DNA of 64,000 nucleotides from Parasphingorhabdus cellanae (GCF_017498565.1 NZ_CP071794.1:2966001-3030000), one strand, 5' to 3'. Positions 50,986-60,974 are shown, counted from the first letter of the stretch. The notes: generated from the letters alone by a model not told the origin. Numbers and translations are program-made.

Positions 50986-53823
50986 ATGAAAGTGCAATTG
51001 CGAAGTAACGACCTTCTGCGAAATCTGTTCGCAACTTTAATGGTCGCCATTGTTTTTGGCGGTCTGGCGTGGGTCAGTGTGGCCCTCACGCGGGGTGATG
51101 ACAGTGTAGCTGTTGTTTGGCTTGCTAATGCCGTGATGGTCGCCGTACTTCTCAGAAGTGAAGCGCGAAAGGCGATTGGTTTTTTACCAGCAGCGTTTCT
51201 GGCAAATATAGCCGCTGGCTTGATGGTCGGCGATACTGTCATGCATGCCAGCATGCTTTCAATGATAAACCAGTTTGAAATAATTGTGATTTGGCTTGCA
51301 ATGCGGAAAATCGGCCTTGCGAGACCGAACATGCAAAGCCTTTCTGATCTCGGTAAATTTTCACTCATTGGCGGCCTTTTGGCGCCAGCCGCCTCGGGTT
51401 TGATTGCGGCATTATATTTGGCCGATGCCAGCACCGGCAACATTCTCTCTTTTTGGATACAATGGTCGGCTACGGACGGCTTGGGTATGCTCCTGTTGGG
51501 CCCAGCTACGATGATGATCATCGACAGTATTCGCTTAAAGGCAGATGGCAATGCGCCAGCAACCATACGCCATCAATCCCACACGAAAGAGTGGATTGTA
51601 ATTCAAACAATCACGTTTCTTTTGACCGGCTTTCTATTTGGGATAATGTCTTTTCCCGCGTTTTTTCTCGTCGCGCCGATGGTTTTGCTTAGTGCATTTC
51701 GCTTGGGTATCTGGGGCACAGCCTTATCAATCATTCAGATTTCGATCATTGTTGCATTATGCGCCGCACTGAAGCTTGGCCCATTCTATGCCCTCGATAT
51801 CTCTCTTTCGACCAAATTATTTGTCTTACAAATATTTCTATTATCGTGTTTTGCCGTGGGCATTCCCGTTTCGATAGTTCTTGCGGACAAGTCAAAAATG
51901 CGTGGTGAGCTAAGAGAGTATAAGGATCTCAGCGACTCTATGCTGCAAAATATGAAGGAAGTGATTTTCCGAACAAACGAAGAAGGCGCATGGGTGTTCC
52001 TCAACCCGGCGTGGGAAAATCTGACAGGCTGGTCGGTGGATGAAAGTATCGGGCAGCATGTTTCCAATGTCCTTGTGGACGGCGAAATTGATTTGTTGCG
52101 CGAAAAGCTAAGCCCCATCCGGTCGGGTGAGGAGACACAATGTCAATTTGAATGGCAATTTCAGCACAAAAATAGATCGGTATTTGATGTCGAGCTGAGC
52201 CTCTCCAGGCTCACTGATGATAGCGGTGCCTATCTCGGTTCAATTGGAAATATCCGGGACATCAGCCAACGCAAGGCAATGGAAAAAAACCTCGTATCGG
52301 CGCGCCGCGATGCTGAAAAAGCAGCGCATTCAAAAACCCGTTTTCTTGCCAGTATGAGCCATGAGATCAGGACACCAATGAATGGTGTATTGGGCTTCAC
52401 ACAGCTTTTGTTGGAAAGTGAGCTGACCGAGGAACAACGTGTCCAGATGCAGATGATCCACGATTCCGGCAACGCGATGATGCGCTTGTTAAACAATATC
52501 CTTGATATCTCAAAGGTTGAAGCGGGAAATGCCCGATCTCAATCCAAGCCAATGAATATGAGAAACGTTCTACGCAGCTGCTGCGATTTGATGGCGCCCA
52601 CCGCTGACCAGAAGAATCTGGCTCTGCATCTCGAGATTGACCCATCAGTTCCGGACCATGTTATTGGGGATTGCAGTTTCGTGCGGCAAATTGCGTTGAA
52701 CCTGCTCGGTAATTCCTTGAAATTTACGCATGAGGGTGCCGTGAGGTTAAAGGCCTTCGCCACGCCTCACGATGTGGATAGCGTTATGGTCAATATCTCC
52801 GTTCAAGATAGTGGGATCGGAATATCAGAAGATCGGCTGGCGGCCATTTTTGATCCCTTCGAGCAGGCTCGCCCCGATACAGCTGAGGAGTTTGGTGGCA
52901 GCGGGCTGGGTTTGACCATCAGCCAACAACTAGCGGCTGTGATGGGCGGGAAAATAACCGTGGAGAGTAAAGAAGGCCACGGCACGACGTTTACATTGCA
53001 ATTTTCCGCAACAATCGATGATGAGCAACATGAGAGTTCCCCACGGGATAGATCAAATCCAGTCGCGCAACCGCCCGTAAAATCACAAAAGCGCCTGTTG
53101 TTGGTCGAGGATCATGATATCAATCAGGTGCTGATAACGGCCATGACAACCAAAATGGGATATGAGACCATTTTGGCGGTAAATGGGGTGGAGGCTGTGG
53201 AAAAAGTCGACGAGGCACAAGCCTCGGGTCAGCTGTTTGATCTGGTATTGATGGATATGCAAATGCCGATAATGGGCGGGTTGGAAGCTTGCGAGATTAT
53301 TCGGAAGAAAGGCATAACAGCCGAGCAGATGCCGATACTCGCGATTACCGCAAACGCTTATGCCGAAGATATAGAAAATTGCATTGCCGCTGGCATGCAA
53401 GCCCACATTTCAAAGCCTATCATGATCGATAAGCTGAAACAGGAGTTGGACCGGTGGATCAAACCCGACGGAGAGAACAAGCCTGAAAGTGGGGATAAGC
53501 TTGCCGCAATGAACAAGGATGTCAGCGCGTCAAAATCGGCCGGCATGCAGATGAGCAACGGACTTCAGCAAAAATATCTTGATCGCAAGAGCGAGCTTGT
53601 CGACTGCTTGGAAAGCCTGATCCAAGAGAAAGCCTATTCCAAGACCGATCTTAACGAAGCGAAAGACTTTCTCCATAAATTTGTCGGCACAGCAGCGTTT
53701 TTTGGTGAGGCTGAACTAGGTGATCAGGCGCGCGAAATTGAAACACAGATGCTGGAGTGGAAAGCGGCCAATAATCTGGAAAGGCTTGAAAGTGCGATGA
53801 GTGATTTTTTGAAAGCTGCTTGA
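50986..53823 (+). CDS. MASE1 hybrid histidine kinase with PAS, receiver and Hpt domains
   Basis: 945 residues. Residues about 1-310 carry eight hydrophobic helices of the MASE1 sensory type (ALTRGDDSVAVVWLANAVMV). A PAS domain (about 325-440, MKEVIFRTNEEGAWVFLN), a HisKA with phosphoacceptor His459 (MSHEIRTPMNG), a HATPase (NLLGNSLKF, DSGIGI, GGSGLGLTIS), a receiver with Asp757 (LVLMDMQMP) and an Hpt-like C-terminus with His897 (LHKFVGTAAFFG) follow in order. This is a full internal phosphorelay. The output regulator is not adjacent. Divergent from the RND pump, which it might control. No ribosome site stands out before the ATG. Confidence 0.9.
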   Translation: MKVQLRSNDLLRNLFATLMVAIVFGGLAWVSVALTRGDDSVAVVWLANAVMVAVLLRSEARKAIGFLPAAFLANIAAGLMVGDTVMHASMLSMINQFEIIVIWLAMRKIGLARPNMQSLSDLGKFSLIGGLLAPAASGLIAALYLADASTGNILSFWIQWSATDGLGMLLLGPATMMIIDSIRLKADGNAPATIRHQSHTKEWIVIQTITFLLTGFLFGIMSFPAFFLVAPMVLLSAFRLGIWGTALSIIQISIIVALCAALKLGPFYALDISLSTKLFVLQIFLLSCFAVGIPVSIVLADKSKMRGELREYKDLSDSMLQNMKEVIFRTNEEGAWVFLNPAWENLTGWSVDESIGQHVSNVLVDGEIDLLREKLSPIRSGEETQCQFEWQFQHKNRSVFDVELSLSRLTDDSGAYLGSIGNIRDISQRKAMEKNLVSARRDAEKAAHSKTRFLASMSHEIRTPMNGVLGFTQLLLESELTEEQRVQMQMIHDSGNAMMRLLNNILDISKVEAGNARSQSKPMNMRNVLRSCCDLMAPTADQKNLALHLEIDPSVPDHVIGDCSFVRQIALNLLGNSLKFTHEGAVRLKAFATPHDVDSVMVNISVQDSGIGISEDRLAAIFDPFEQARPDTAEEFGGSGLGLTISQQLAAVMGGKITVESKEGHGTTFTLQFSATIDDEQHESSPRDRSNPVAQPPVKSQKRLLLVEDHDINQVLITAMTTKMGYETILAVNGVEAVEKVDEAQASGQLFDLVLMDMQMPIMGGLEACEIIRKKGITAEQMPILAITANAYAEDIENCIAAGMQAHISKPIMIDKLKQELDRWIKPDGENKPESGDKLAAMNKDVSASKSAGMQMSNGLQQKYLDRKSELVDCLESLIQEKAYSKTDLNEAKDFLHKFVGTAAFFGEAELGDQAREIETQMLEWKAANNLERLESAMSDFLKAA

Positions 53824-53854
53824 TGGTGTTCCGTTGTTTGACTGGCGGACGGCC

Positions 53855-55618
53855 TCAGATCGCAATCTCAACATTTTTAAACCGCGCGTTTAATTGAAGC
53901 GCCAGATAGCGGGAGTAAAATCTCGACTGTTGTAAATTGCCGCCGTGGAACCACAGACCTTCTTGCGCCGTCGGCTTCCACATATTGCGAATTTCACCCT
54001 CCCAGGGCCCCGGGTCACCCGTTGTGCCAGAGCCATATCCCCAGCAAGGGCCGATTTTCTTGGCAACTTCTGGTGATATTAGACGTTCGACCCATTGTTC
54101 CATTGATCCAAAGCCGGTAGCGTAAATGATCGCATCGGCGGTTAATTCCGATCCGTCGCTCAACACCAATGCCGTATCTGTGAGTCGCTCGACCTCAACA
54201 CCGGATTTCAGCGCGATCCGGCCATCGGCCACCATCGCTGCTGCGCCGACGTCGATATAATATCCCGATGCAGTTCGGAGATATTTCATGAACAGGCCAG
54301 TGCCGTCTTCGCCAAAATCCAACTGGAAGCCAGCGTTCGTGAGCGATGCGTAAAAGTCAGCATCGGATTTCGCAACCTGTGTCCAGATTTGCTTTTGCGC
54401 TTGCTCGCTCATTCGCATCGGCATGGAGGCATTGAGGAAATCCGCTCTGTCTGTCGTCAATCCCTGTTCAACCGCTTCTTCGGAATAGAGCGGGCGTGCC
54501 ATCTTGCTGTTGGTGGATCCGCGCAGTACCAGCGTTGAAGAGCGCTGGATCATGGTCGGTTGGATGCCGTGGTTGACGAGATCTGCACAGATATCATGCG
54601 CGCTATTATTGGCGCCAATGACGACGACCCGTTTGCCAGCAAATTCTTCGCCGCTGGTATATTCGCTGGAATGATATTGCTCGCCGGTAAAGTCAGATGC
54701 GCCCGGAAAATCCGGTTTGCGCGGAAACCCGGCATTGCCAACCGCCATGACGATGTGCGTCGGCTGTAGCTGCAGAGGCACGCCGTCCCGTTCAACTGTC
54801 ACATTCCAACGCTTGCTTTCCTCGTCATAGGACGCTGCGGTAAATTCGGTACCATTCCAGATATTCAGGTCCATGATCTTGGCATAGGCTTCCAGAAAAT
54901 CGCCGAGCTTGTCTTTTGGCGTGTAGATCGGCCAACTATCGGGAAACGGAATATAGGGCATGTGATCATACCAAACCGGATCATGGAGCGTCAGAGATTT
55001 ATAGCGCGTGCGCCACGCGTCGCCTGCGCGATCATGGCGATCCACAATCAGGCTTGGCACATTATTGACCTTCAATCGCGCACCCAGGGCCAATCCCCCC
55101 TGACCGCCGCCGACAATCAGGACATAGGGTTGTCGGTCCCGTCCCAGAGATGCTTGCTCATTTCGTTGACGATCGCGCCAATTGCGTGTGCCCCCCTCCT
55201 TATCCCCGTCATCATCATATAATCCGGACGGACGCCGCTTGCCGCTTGGTTCTTCGTGATCGTGTAGGTCTTGAAGCGCCGTGAAGAATGTCAAAGCCTG
55301 ACCATTTTCGAGCCTGACATAGCCTTTGCAGGGGACGAACCTGGTTTCAAAACTGAGCCAGCCTTCATCGGCATCCGGTTCAGCCTCGACTGCCCAGTTC
55401 GTCGGGTCAATATTAGTAAGCTTTGTGCGCAGCAAATCGCCAATTGCATTGCGTCCTTCAAAGGTCTTGATCGTCCATGTAAAAGCCAGCAGATCGCGCC
55501 AGGCCGCTTGTTTTGCAAAAAGCGTGCTTGCGCTTACCCCATCGGCTTTGGCCAATAGTGCAGCAAATCTTGCAGTCCATAGATGGACGTCTAAATCGCC
55601 CGGATTCGTGTCTGCCAT
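53855..55618 (-). CDS. Flavin-containing monooxygenase with NTF2-like N-terminal domain
   Basis: 587 residues. An NTF2-like N-terminal region (about 15-130, CKGYVRLENGQALTFF) precedes a FAD domain with VGGGQGGLALGARL (near 168), and an NADP domain with VVIGANNSAHDICADL (near 340). Segments TGFGSMEQWV at the end complete the FAD site. Relatives oxygenate N- or S-containing compounds, or ketones in the Baeyer-Villiger manner. The promoter holds a perfect 18-base palindrome at 55650-55667. Substrate unknown. Confidence 0.88.
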   Translation of the reverse strand: MADTNPGDLDVHLWTARFAALLAKADGVSASTLFAKQAAWRDLLAFTWTIKTFEGRNAIGDLLRTKLTNIDPTNWAVEAEPDADEGWLSFETRFVPCKGYVRLENGQALTFFTALQDLHDHEEPSGKRRPSGLYDDDGDKEGGTRNWRDRQRNEQASLGRDRQPYVLIVGGGQGGLALGARLKVNNVPSLIVDRHDRAGDAWRTRYKSLTLHDPVWYDHMPYIPFPDSWPIYTPKDKLGDFLEAYAKIMDLNIWNGTEFTAASYDEESKRWNVTVERDGVPLQLQPTHIVMAVGNAGFPRKPDFPGASDFTGEQYHSSEYTSGEEFAGKRVVVIGANNSAHDICADLVNHGIQPTMIQRSSTLVLRGSTNSKMARPLYSEEAVEQGLTTDRADFLNASMPMRMSEQAQKQIWTQVAKSDADFYASLTNAGFQLDFGEDGTGLFMKYLRTASGYYIDVGAAAMVADGRIALKSGVEVERLTDTALVLSDGSELTADAIIYATGFGSMEQWVERLISPEVAKKIGPCWGYGSGTTGDPGPWEGEIRNMWKPTAQEGLWFHGGNLQQSRFYSRYLALQLNARFKNVEIAI

Positions 55619-55649
55619 TCTATCTCATTTCCCCAGAGAGGCACTTTTG

Positions 55650-55667
55650 ATCAATGTGAACATTGAT
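55650..55667. promoter_or_regulatory. Perfect palindrome in the monooxygenase promoter
   Basis: ATCAATGT-GA-ACATTGAT is an exact inverted repeat centred about 40 bases upstream of the monooxygenase start codon (minus strand). Length and shape match TetR-type operators. No regulator gene lies next to it. Confidence 0.6.
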
Positions 55668-55884
55668 ATATTTGCGCTTCATAAGGCTTGATAACCAGTT
55701 ATTGCCACTAGTCCAATTGACATGACCTAAGCGCCGTGCGGCAGGAATTGCAAATTCACTTTCAATTCTTTGCTGCCATCAAGTCGTGTGTGTTTGAATG
55801 GGAAGTAAATGATAACGGGATGTCGATTTTGCCCTGAAAGCGAATATTTCAGAGCCGGTCTCAACGAATATAAAAAACTCGATT

Positions 55885-55946
55885 GACAGACTCCAATCCC
55901 GAGCTCTAATTACAAATGAGAATCATTTGCATTAGCATTAATGCGA
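55885..55946 (+). promoter_or_regulatory. Promoter with Fur-type boxes for the TonB receptor
   Basis: A -35-like TTGACA lies at 55885-55890; no clear -10 follows. A Fur-like box ACAAATGAGAATCATTTGC at 55914-55932 matches 13 of 19 bases of the classical consensus, and the palindrome GCATTAATGC at 55937-55946 adds further Fur-type hexamers. The gene starts at 55967. The prediction is iron repression. Confidence 0.75.
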
Positions 55947-55966
55947 ATAGAAAAAGGGGAATCTAA

Positions 55967-58273
55967 ATGAATTTGAACTTCCGGCGCAGAGCGATGGTGC
56001 TTTCCTGCAGCTTTCTAGCATTTGGTTTCTCTCAGGCGGCAATGGCTGCTGATGATGCTGGCTCCGTTTTTGAAGATGACACCATCACGGTCACCGCGAC
56101 GCGTGCACCTGTAGCAATTGAAGATGCGCCAGCGACCGTGACCGTCATTGATCAAGAACGGATCGCGGATGAATTGGCAACAGATGTCCGTGACATCATT
56201 CGCTTTGAACCGGGCATTACAGTGCGCCGTGCGCCGGCACGCTTTGGCGCCGCGCTTGGAACCACGGGCCGCGCCGGGAACGAAGACTTCAACATTCGCG
56301 GCATCGGCGGCAACCGCGTGCTCATTCAAGTCGATGGCATCAGGTCGCCGCAGGGATTTAGTTTTGGTGCACAGAATGTCGGGCGTGGCAACGCAACTGA
56401 TGTTGGTTTGATCAAGTCGGTGGAAATATTGCGCGGTCCCGCGTCGGCACTTTATGGCAGCGACGGCCTGTCCGGAGTGGTTAGTTTTACTACATCTGAT
56501 CCGGTCGATCTTATCAACGAGGGAAATAGCTTCGGCGGCTTTGCACGAGCACTTTATAGTTCCGCAGATCAGGAGTTTTCCGAAACCATTGCTTTGGCGG
56601 GCCAAACCGGAAATTTCTCCGCTATGTTGGCTTATTCGCGCCGTGATTTCGAAGAGCTGGATAACAAAGGCACAGTTGGTGGCGAAGGGGTAAACAGATC
56701 AACACCAAATCCACAAGATGGAGCGTCGAACGCCTTTTTGGGCAAGCTCGTTTGGGAGAATGACAATCATAAGGTCCGATTGACGGGCGAATATCTCGAG
56801 CGGGAGGTCTTCTCCGACATTCTTTCTGGGCGCGGTCCGGTTTTTCTATCCTTTGGCCCTCCTTCCAATCCTGCGATCCCGCCGACGCCCAGCTGGATTG
56901 TTGATAGCCTGACCGCAAATGATGAGACCGAACGAGCCCGCGCGTCGATCGATTATACTTATGATGCAGGCGAAGAAAGCGGTGGGATTATCGACTATGC
57001 CCATCTTGCTGCCTATTGGCAGGATGGCAAAGACAGTCAATTTGCGGATGAAGACCGCTCGCCAACCGGCGCAACGCCGCGCCCGGACCGGGAAAGATTA
57101 AATACCTTCAACAATACGGTGTATGGCGCGGTTGCCGACTTTCGTTCCACGTTCAATACCGGGGCGGTTAAGCACACGTTGACCTTTGGCGGCGACGTTA
57201 GCAAGACAGAGCAAGATGGCCTGCGTGACGGCGTTGAACCGCCCTTTGGAGAAGTTTTTCCTTCCCGGGCTTTTCCATCTACCGATTTTACCTTAGGCGG
57301 ACTTTATCTCGGCGACGCGATAGAATTTGGCGAGGGAATAGTCACTTTATATCCTGCCGTCCGCTTTGATTTCTATGACCTTAACCCCACCCGCAACGAT
57401 CCCTTGCTACCGACATTCACGCCCAGCGGTCAAAATGGCTCAAAATTCTCGCCAAAAATGGGCGCTGTTGTCAAATTGGGTGATGTGCGCCTGTTCGGAA
57501 ATTACGCACAGGGATTCCGCGCACCAACGCCGAGCCAGGTCAATAATTTCTTCGAAAATCTCGCCTTTGGCTACACGTCAGCGCCCAATCCTGACCTCAC
57601 ACCGGAAACGAGTGCCAGCTTTGAAGCCGGCATAAGATATGTGGCCGATGGTATAAGTCTTGGGCTGATCGGCTTCTACGCGGACTATGATGATTTCATC
57701 AGTCAGGAACAAGTCGGTGGATCATTCCGGCCCGGCGATCCGGCGGTTTTTCAGTTCGTCAACATCGTCGACGTTAAGGTAAAAGGGTTTGAAGCCCAAG
57801 CCAGTTACGAGGCCGATAATGGCTTTCGCGCTCGTTTTGCCATTGCTTTTGCAGATGGTGAGACTGGCCGGCCGGGCGAGCCAGACCAATCTCTTTCGAC
57901 CATCGATCCGCTCAATGCGATTTTGGGCGTTGGCTATCGCGATCCCGACGGCGGCTTCGGCGGCGAGCTTATCGTGAGCTATAATGCACGCAAAGAAGCG
58001 AATGAGACTATTGGCGTCTGTGCCGACGCCTGTTTCCGACCGCAAGAATCTGCTATGATTGATGCCACGGCATTTTACCGGGTTACCGACAACGTCAAGA
58101 TCCGTGCCGGTATATTCAATATCACTGACAAGAAATATTCCTTGTGGAGTGATGTCAGAGGCTTGCGAGAAAACGCGCCGCTCAACGTCGCCGGTTTACC
58201 GACACAGCCTCCGTTCGATGCCTTTACACAGCCTGGCCGGAACGCCAGCGTGTCGATCAGTTTGTCATTCTAG
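55967..58273 (+). CDS. TonB-dependent receptor, heme/transferrin-receptor type
   Basis: 768 residues. Signal peptide (cleavage after AMAA, about residue 28), a TonB-box-like DDTITVTATRAP, plug domain (RFEPGITVRRAP, GNRVLIQVDGIRS, VEILRGPASALYGSDGLSG) and a 22-strand barrel ending in SVSISLSF with terminal Phe. Resembles hemoglobin/transferrin/lactoferrin receptors of sphingomonads. It stands under a Fur-type promoter and is followed 17 bases later by a DUF6607-like gene, which implies import of heme or another iron source. Confidence 0.92.
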   Translation: MNLNFRRRAMVLSCSFLAFGFSQAAMAADDAGSVFEDDTITVTATRAPVAIEDAPATVTVIDQERIADELATDVRDIIRFEPGITVRRAPARFGAALGTTGRAGNEDFNIRGIGGNRVLIQVDGIRSPQGFSFGAQNVGRGNATDVGLIKSVEILRGPASALYGSDGLSGVVSFTTSDPVDLINEGNSFGGFARALYSSADQEFSETIALAGQTGNFSAMLAYSRRDFEELDNKGTVGGEGVNRSTPNPQDGASNAFLGKLVWENDNHKVRLTGEYLEREVFSDILSGRGPVFLSFGPPSNPAIPPTPSWIVDSLTANDETERARASIDYTYDAGEESGGIIDYAHLAAYWQDGKDSQFADEDRSPTGATPRPDRERLNTFNNTVYGAVADFRSTFNTGAVKHTLTFGGDVSKTEQDGLRDGVEPPFGEVFPSRAFPSTDFTLGGLYLGDAIEFGEGIVTLYPAVRFDFYDLNPTRNDPLLPTFTPSGQNGSKFSPKMGAVVKLGDVRLFGNYAQGFRAPTPSQVNNFFENLAFGYTSAPNPDLTPETSASFEAGIRYVADGISLGLIGFYADYDDFISQEQVGGSFRPGDPAVFQFVNIVDVKVKGFEAQASYEADNGFRARFAIAFADGETGRPGEPDQSLSTIDPLNAILGVGYRDPDGGFGGELIVSYNARKEANETIGVCADACFRPQESAMIDATAFYRVTDNVKIRAGIFNITDKKYSLWSDVRGLRENAPLNVAGLPTQPPFDAFTQPGRNASVSISLSF

Positions 58274-58290
58274 ATTTTGGGAGAAACTTT

Positions 58291-59319
58291 ATGTCTATAA
58301 AATATACCACAAAGCTAGGTACCGCCTTATTTTCACTAGCCCTTATCACATCGCCAGCACTGGCCCATCCTCCGATTCCAGATCGCCCTGCTGATGTCGA
58401 AAAGACCGCCTTTGAAGCCGACCGGGCTGACATATTGGCGATGGCAGGGAATTTTAAAGTTCGCTTTGATATGCAGGAATCAACCCCGTGGGTTTCCGAT
58501 TACACGCCGCGTGATCGTAAAATTTCAGGCGGCCATGAAGTCGTGAAAATAGTCGAAGACACCGGAACAAAAATAGTGCTCCAGCATCTATTGGTCGTCG
58601 ACACTGGCGACAGTGATTTTATCGTCAAACATTGGCGTCAAGACTGGGAGTATGAGCCCGAAAAAATCCTTGCTTATTCCGACAGGAATAGTTGGGAATA
58701 TCAACCGATATCCGAGAAACGCCGCAATGGCCGCTGGTCGCAAACCGTCTATCAAGTGGATGATAGTCCCCGCTATGCCGGTCTGGGTGAATGGGAAACC
58801 CAAGGCGGTGTCCGGCGCTGGCGCTCCAACTGGACATGGCGGCCACTTGCCAGGCGCGACGCAGTGAGGGATCCGGTTTACGACCGCTATTATGCCATCA
58901 ATCGTCACAGCCCGATGCCGAATGGCTGGATCCATTTTCAAGACAATACGAAAATGGGAATGGTCGACGGCAAGTTGGTGCCCATTGTGCAGGAATATGT
59001 TCTCAACACTTATACGAAATTTGATGGCTATAATGTGCAGGCAGCTGAAGATTATTGGACAAAGACCCAAGGCTATTGGGCCGAAGTCCGTAAGTCGTGG
59101 GAAACAGCCTTTGCGTCAAACAACGGCGTCGTGGTTGAAGAGGAAGCGCAAACGGGAACTGTGATTAGTGCAGACATATTGGAAATGGGCACCAAGATAG
59201 CAAATGGTGAAATGGATGCTGGTGCAGCTAAAAAAACAGCGCGGGAGCTAATAGCAAACGCAACGAAGCCGAATGCTGTTGAGTCGGCTCAGAACGCGAT
59301 AACGAACAGTCCGTACTGA
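58291..59319 (+). CDS. DUF6607-like exported protein linked to a TonB receptor
   Basis: 342 residues. Signal peptide (cleavage after PALA) followed by a domain with conserved aromatic segments: MAGNFKVRFDMQES, SGGHEVVKIVEDTG, VKHWRQDWEYEP and RRWRSNWTWRPL. I place it in DUF6607 from memory of these motifs. It follows the receptor by 17 bases with a GGGAGAAAC ribosome site, so the two form an operon. Members often accompany TonB receptors and may help bind or process the imported iron compound; the mechanism is not known. Confidence 0.72.
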   Translation: MSIKYTTKLGTALFSLALITSPALAHPPIPDRPADVEKTAFEADRADILAMAGNFKVRFDMQESTPWVSDYTPRDRKISGGHEVVKIVEDTGTKIVLQHLLVVDTGDSDFIVKHWRQDWEYEPEKILAYSDRNSWEYQPISEKRRNGRWSQTVYQVDDSPRYAGLGEWETQGGVRRWRSNWTWRPLARRDAVRDPVYDRYYAINRHSPMPNGWIHFQDNTKMGMVDGKLVPIVQEYVLNTYTKFDGYNVQAAEDYWTKTQGYWAEVRKSWETAFASNNGVVVEEEAQTGTVISADILEMGTKIANGEMDAGAAKKTARELIANATKPNAVESAQNAITNSPY

Positions 59320-59342
59320 ACCTTACAAAATAGGATTCCTGA

Positions 59343-60770
59343 CTATTTGCGATAATCAAGCGGTGGATCGCGGTCGCCAAGGAGGGATTTATACTTATAA
59401 TCCGGGCCGCGGGCCTTATCGAATTCCGCTTTGGCTTCGGCGCGCAGTTCGGGGTTGGTGTAAAGCTCGATGGCGGCAAGGGTTAGCATTTTGGCAGCTG
59501 CCTGAGTGCCTTTGAAGCCAATGGACATGCCGCTGGCGGCTGAGGACTGCCAGCTATGGGCCGACGTACCCGGAACCCATGTTGCGGTGCGCAGGCCGAC
59601 CGTTGGTGTGGCGTAAGAAACATCTCCGACGTCAGTTGAGCCATAGCCAAGGGAGACATCATAGGGCTGGATTTCTGACTCGCTACCAAGTGCCAGTTTT
59701 GGACCGTCGAAGCTGGCATATATGCGTTCGGCGAATTTTTGCTCTTCCGGCGTGTATGTAATTCCGCCGACCTGACGCAGCTTGGTATCCATCATCTTGG
59801 CGAGCGGTTCATTGACCAGCAGTGGATTGTTGCCGTGAATGACTTCCCAGTCGACTTTGGTTCCCGTGCCAAGTGCCGCGCCGCGCGCTGCATCCTCGAC
59901 CCGCTTCCATATCGCATCGACGCCATCGGGATCGGGATGGCGGACATAATAAAAGACTTCGGCGAAATCGGGCACGACGTTAGGAGCCGTGCCGCCTTCC
60001 GTAATGACATAATGAATACGCGAGTCCTGCGGGACATGTTCGCGCATCATGTTGACCATCAGGTTGAAAGACTCCACGCCGTCCAGCGCCGACCGCGCTT
60101 TATCTGGCGCGCCAGCAGCATGGGCTGACACGCCGCGGAAGCGGAACTTGGCTGAGCGATTGGCCAGCGTTGTCCGCGCAGCGGCCGAATTTTCATCATC
60201 GGCATGCCAATGCAAGGCGAAATCTACATCATCAAACAGGCCCGCGCGGACCATATAGACTTTGCCGCTGCCGCCCTCTTCAGCAGGCGTGCCATAGAGC
60301 CGGACGCGGCCTGGAGTTCCGGTTTCCCGCAGCCATTTTTTGACAGCAATGGCCGCTTCCACTGATCCCGCGGCGAACAGATTGTGACCGCACGCGTGGG
60401 ATGCGTTCTTGCCCGTTATAGGCGAGCGGGTAGCGACAGAATCCTGATTGATACCGGGTAAAGCGTCATATTCGGCCAATATTGCGATAATTGGTCCATC
60501 CTTGCCATATTCGGCAACGAAGGCTGTCGGAATTTCGGCGACGCCAGCGGTTATCTTGAACCCTTGCGCGCGCAGATTTTGTTGTAAGAGTTCACTGGCC
60601 TTTTCCTCTTGATAGCCAACCTCTGCCCATTCCCAGATTTGCCGTGCGACGCTGGCAGTTTCATCATAGCGTGCTTCAATTTGTCCCAAGATTTCGGCCT
60701 CCTGCGCATCTTGCGCATAGGCAGTAGCGGGTAGCGTTGCAAAAGCGAGCAGGATACCGAAGCGTTTCAT
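59343..60770 (-). CDS. M20-family amidohydrolase (AbgB-like)
   Basis: 475 residues. Signal peptide MKRFGILLAFATLPATAYA. The peptidase M20/M40 motifs are present: ILAEYDALPG, SHACGHNLFA, GTPAEEGGSGK (general base Glu pair) and FRGVSAHAAG. Resembles p-aminobenzoyl-glutamate hydrolase subunit B and carboxypeptidase-like amidohydrolases but is exported. The C-terminus KSLLGDRDPPLDYRK contains a family-typical end. Convergent with the DUF6607 gene, 23 bases apart. Confidence 0.9.
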   Translation of the reverse strand: MKRFGILLAFATLPATAYAQDAQEAEILGQIEARYDETASVARQIWEWAEVGYQEEKASELLQQNLRAQGFKITAGVAEIPTAFVAEYGKDGPIIAILAEYDALPGINQDSVATRSPITGKNASHACGHNLFAAGSVEAAIAVKKWLRETGTPGRVRLYGTPAEEGGSGKVYMVRAGLFDDVDFALHWHADDENSAAARTTLANRSAKFRFRGVSAHAAGAPDKARSALDGVESFNLMVNMMREHVPQDSRIHYVITEGGTAPNVVPDFAEVFYYVRHPDPDGVDAIWKRVEDAARGAALGTGTKVDWEVIHGNNPLLVNEPLAKMMDTKLRQVGGITYTPEEQKFAERIYASFDGPKLALGSESEIQPYDVSLGYGSTDVGDVSYATPTVGLRTATWVPGTSAHSWQSSAASGMSIGFKGTQAAAKMLTLAAIELYTNPELRAEAKAEFDKARGPDYKYKSLLGDRDPPLDYRK

Positions 60771-60863
60771 AAATTTCCCCGTGGCAATGATGATTTAGCA
60801 TGGGATGGCATAACAAAGGGGTATCGCGCAACAATATTACGGGAACCAAAAGTTTGCGAAAAG

Positions 60864-60915
60864 TGCAAGTCAATTGCAAAAATGCAACTCGCGGGTGCAA
60901 CATTTCACATTGCAA
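60864..60915 (+). repeat. Five TGCAA motifs upstream of a small exported protein
   Basis: TGCAA occurs at 60864, 60875, 60883, 60896 and 60911, within 52 bases, ending 60 bases before the start codon at 60975. TTGCA-N4-TGCAA (60874-60887) forms a perfect inverted repeat. The cluster could be an operator array for an unknown regulator. Confidence 0.45.
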
Positions 60916-60974
60916 CTTACCTTCATGTAAGCATAGTGGCTAAACAACCTCCCCGAACCCAACTGGAGACTAAC

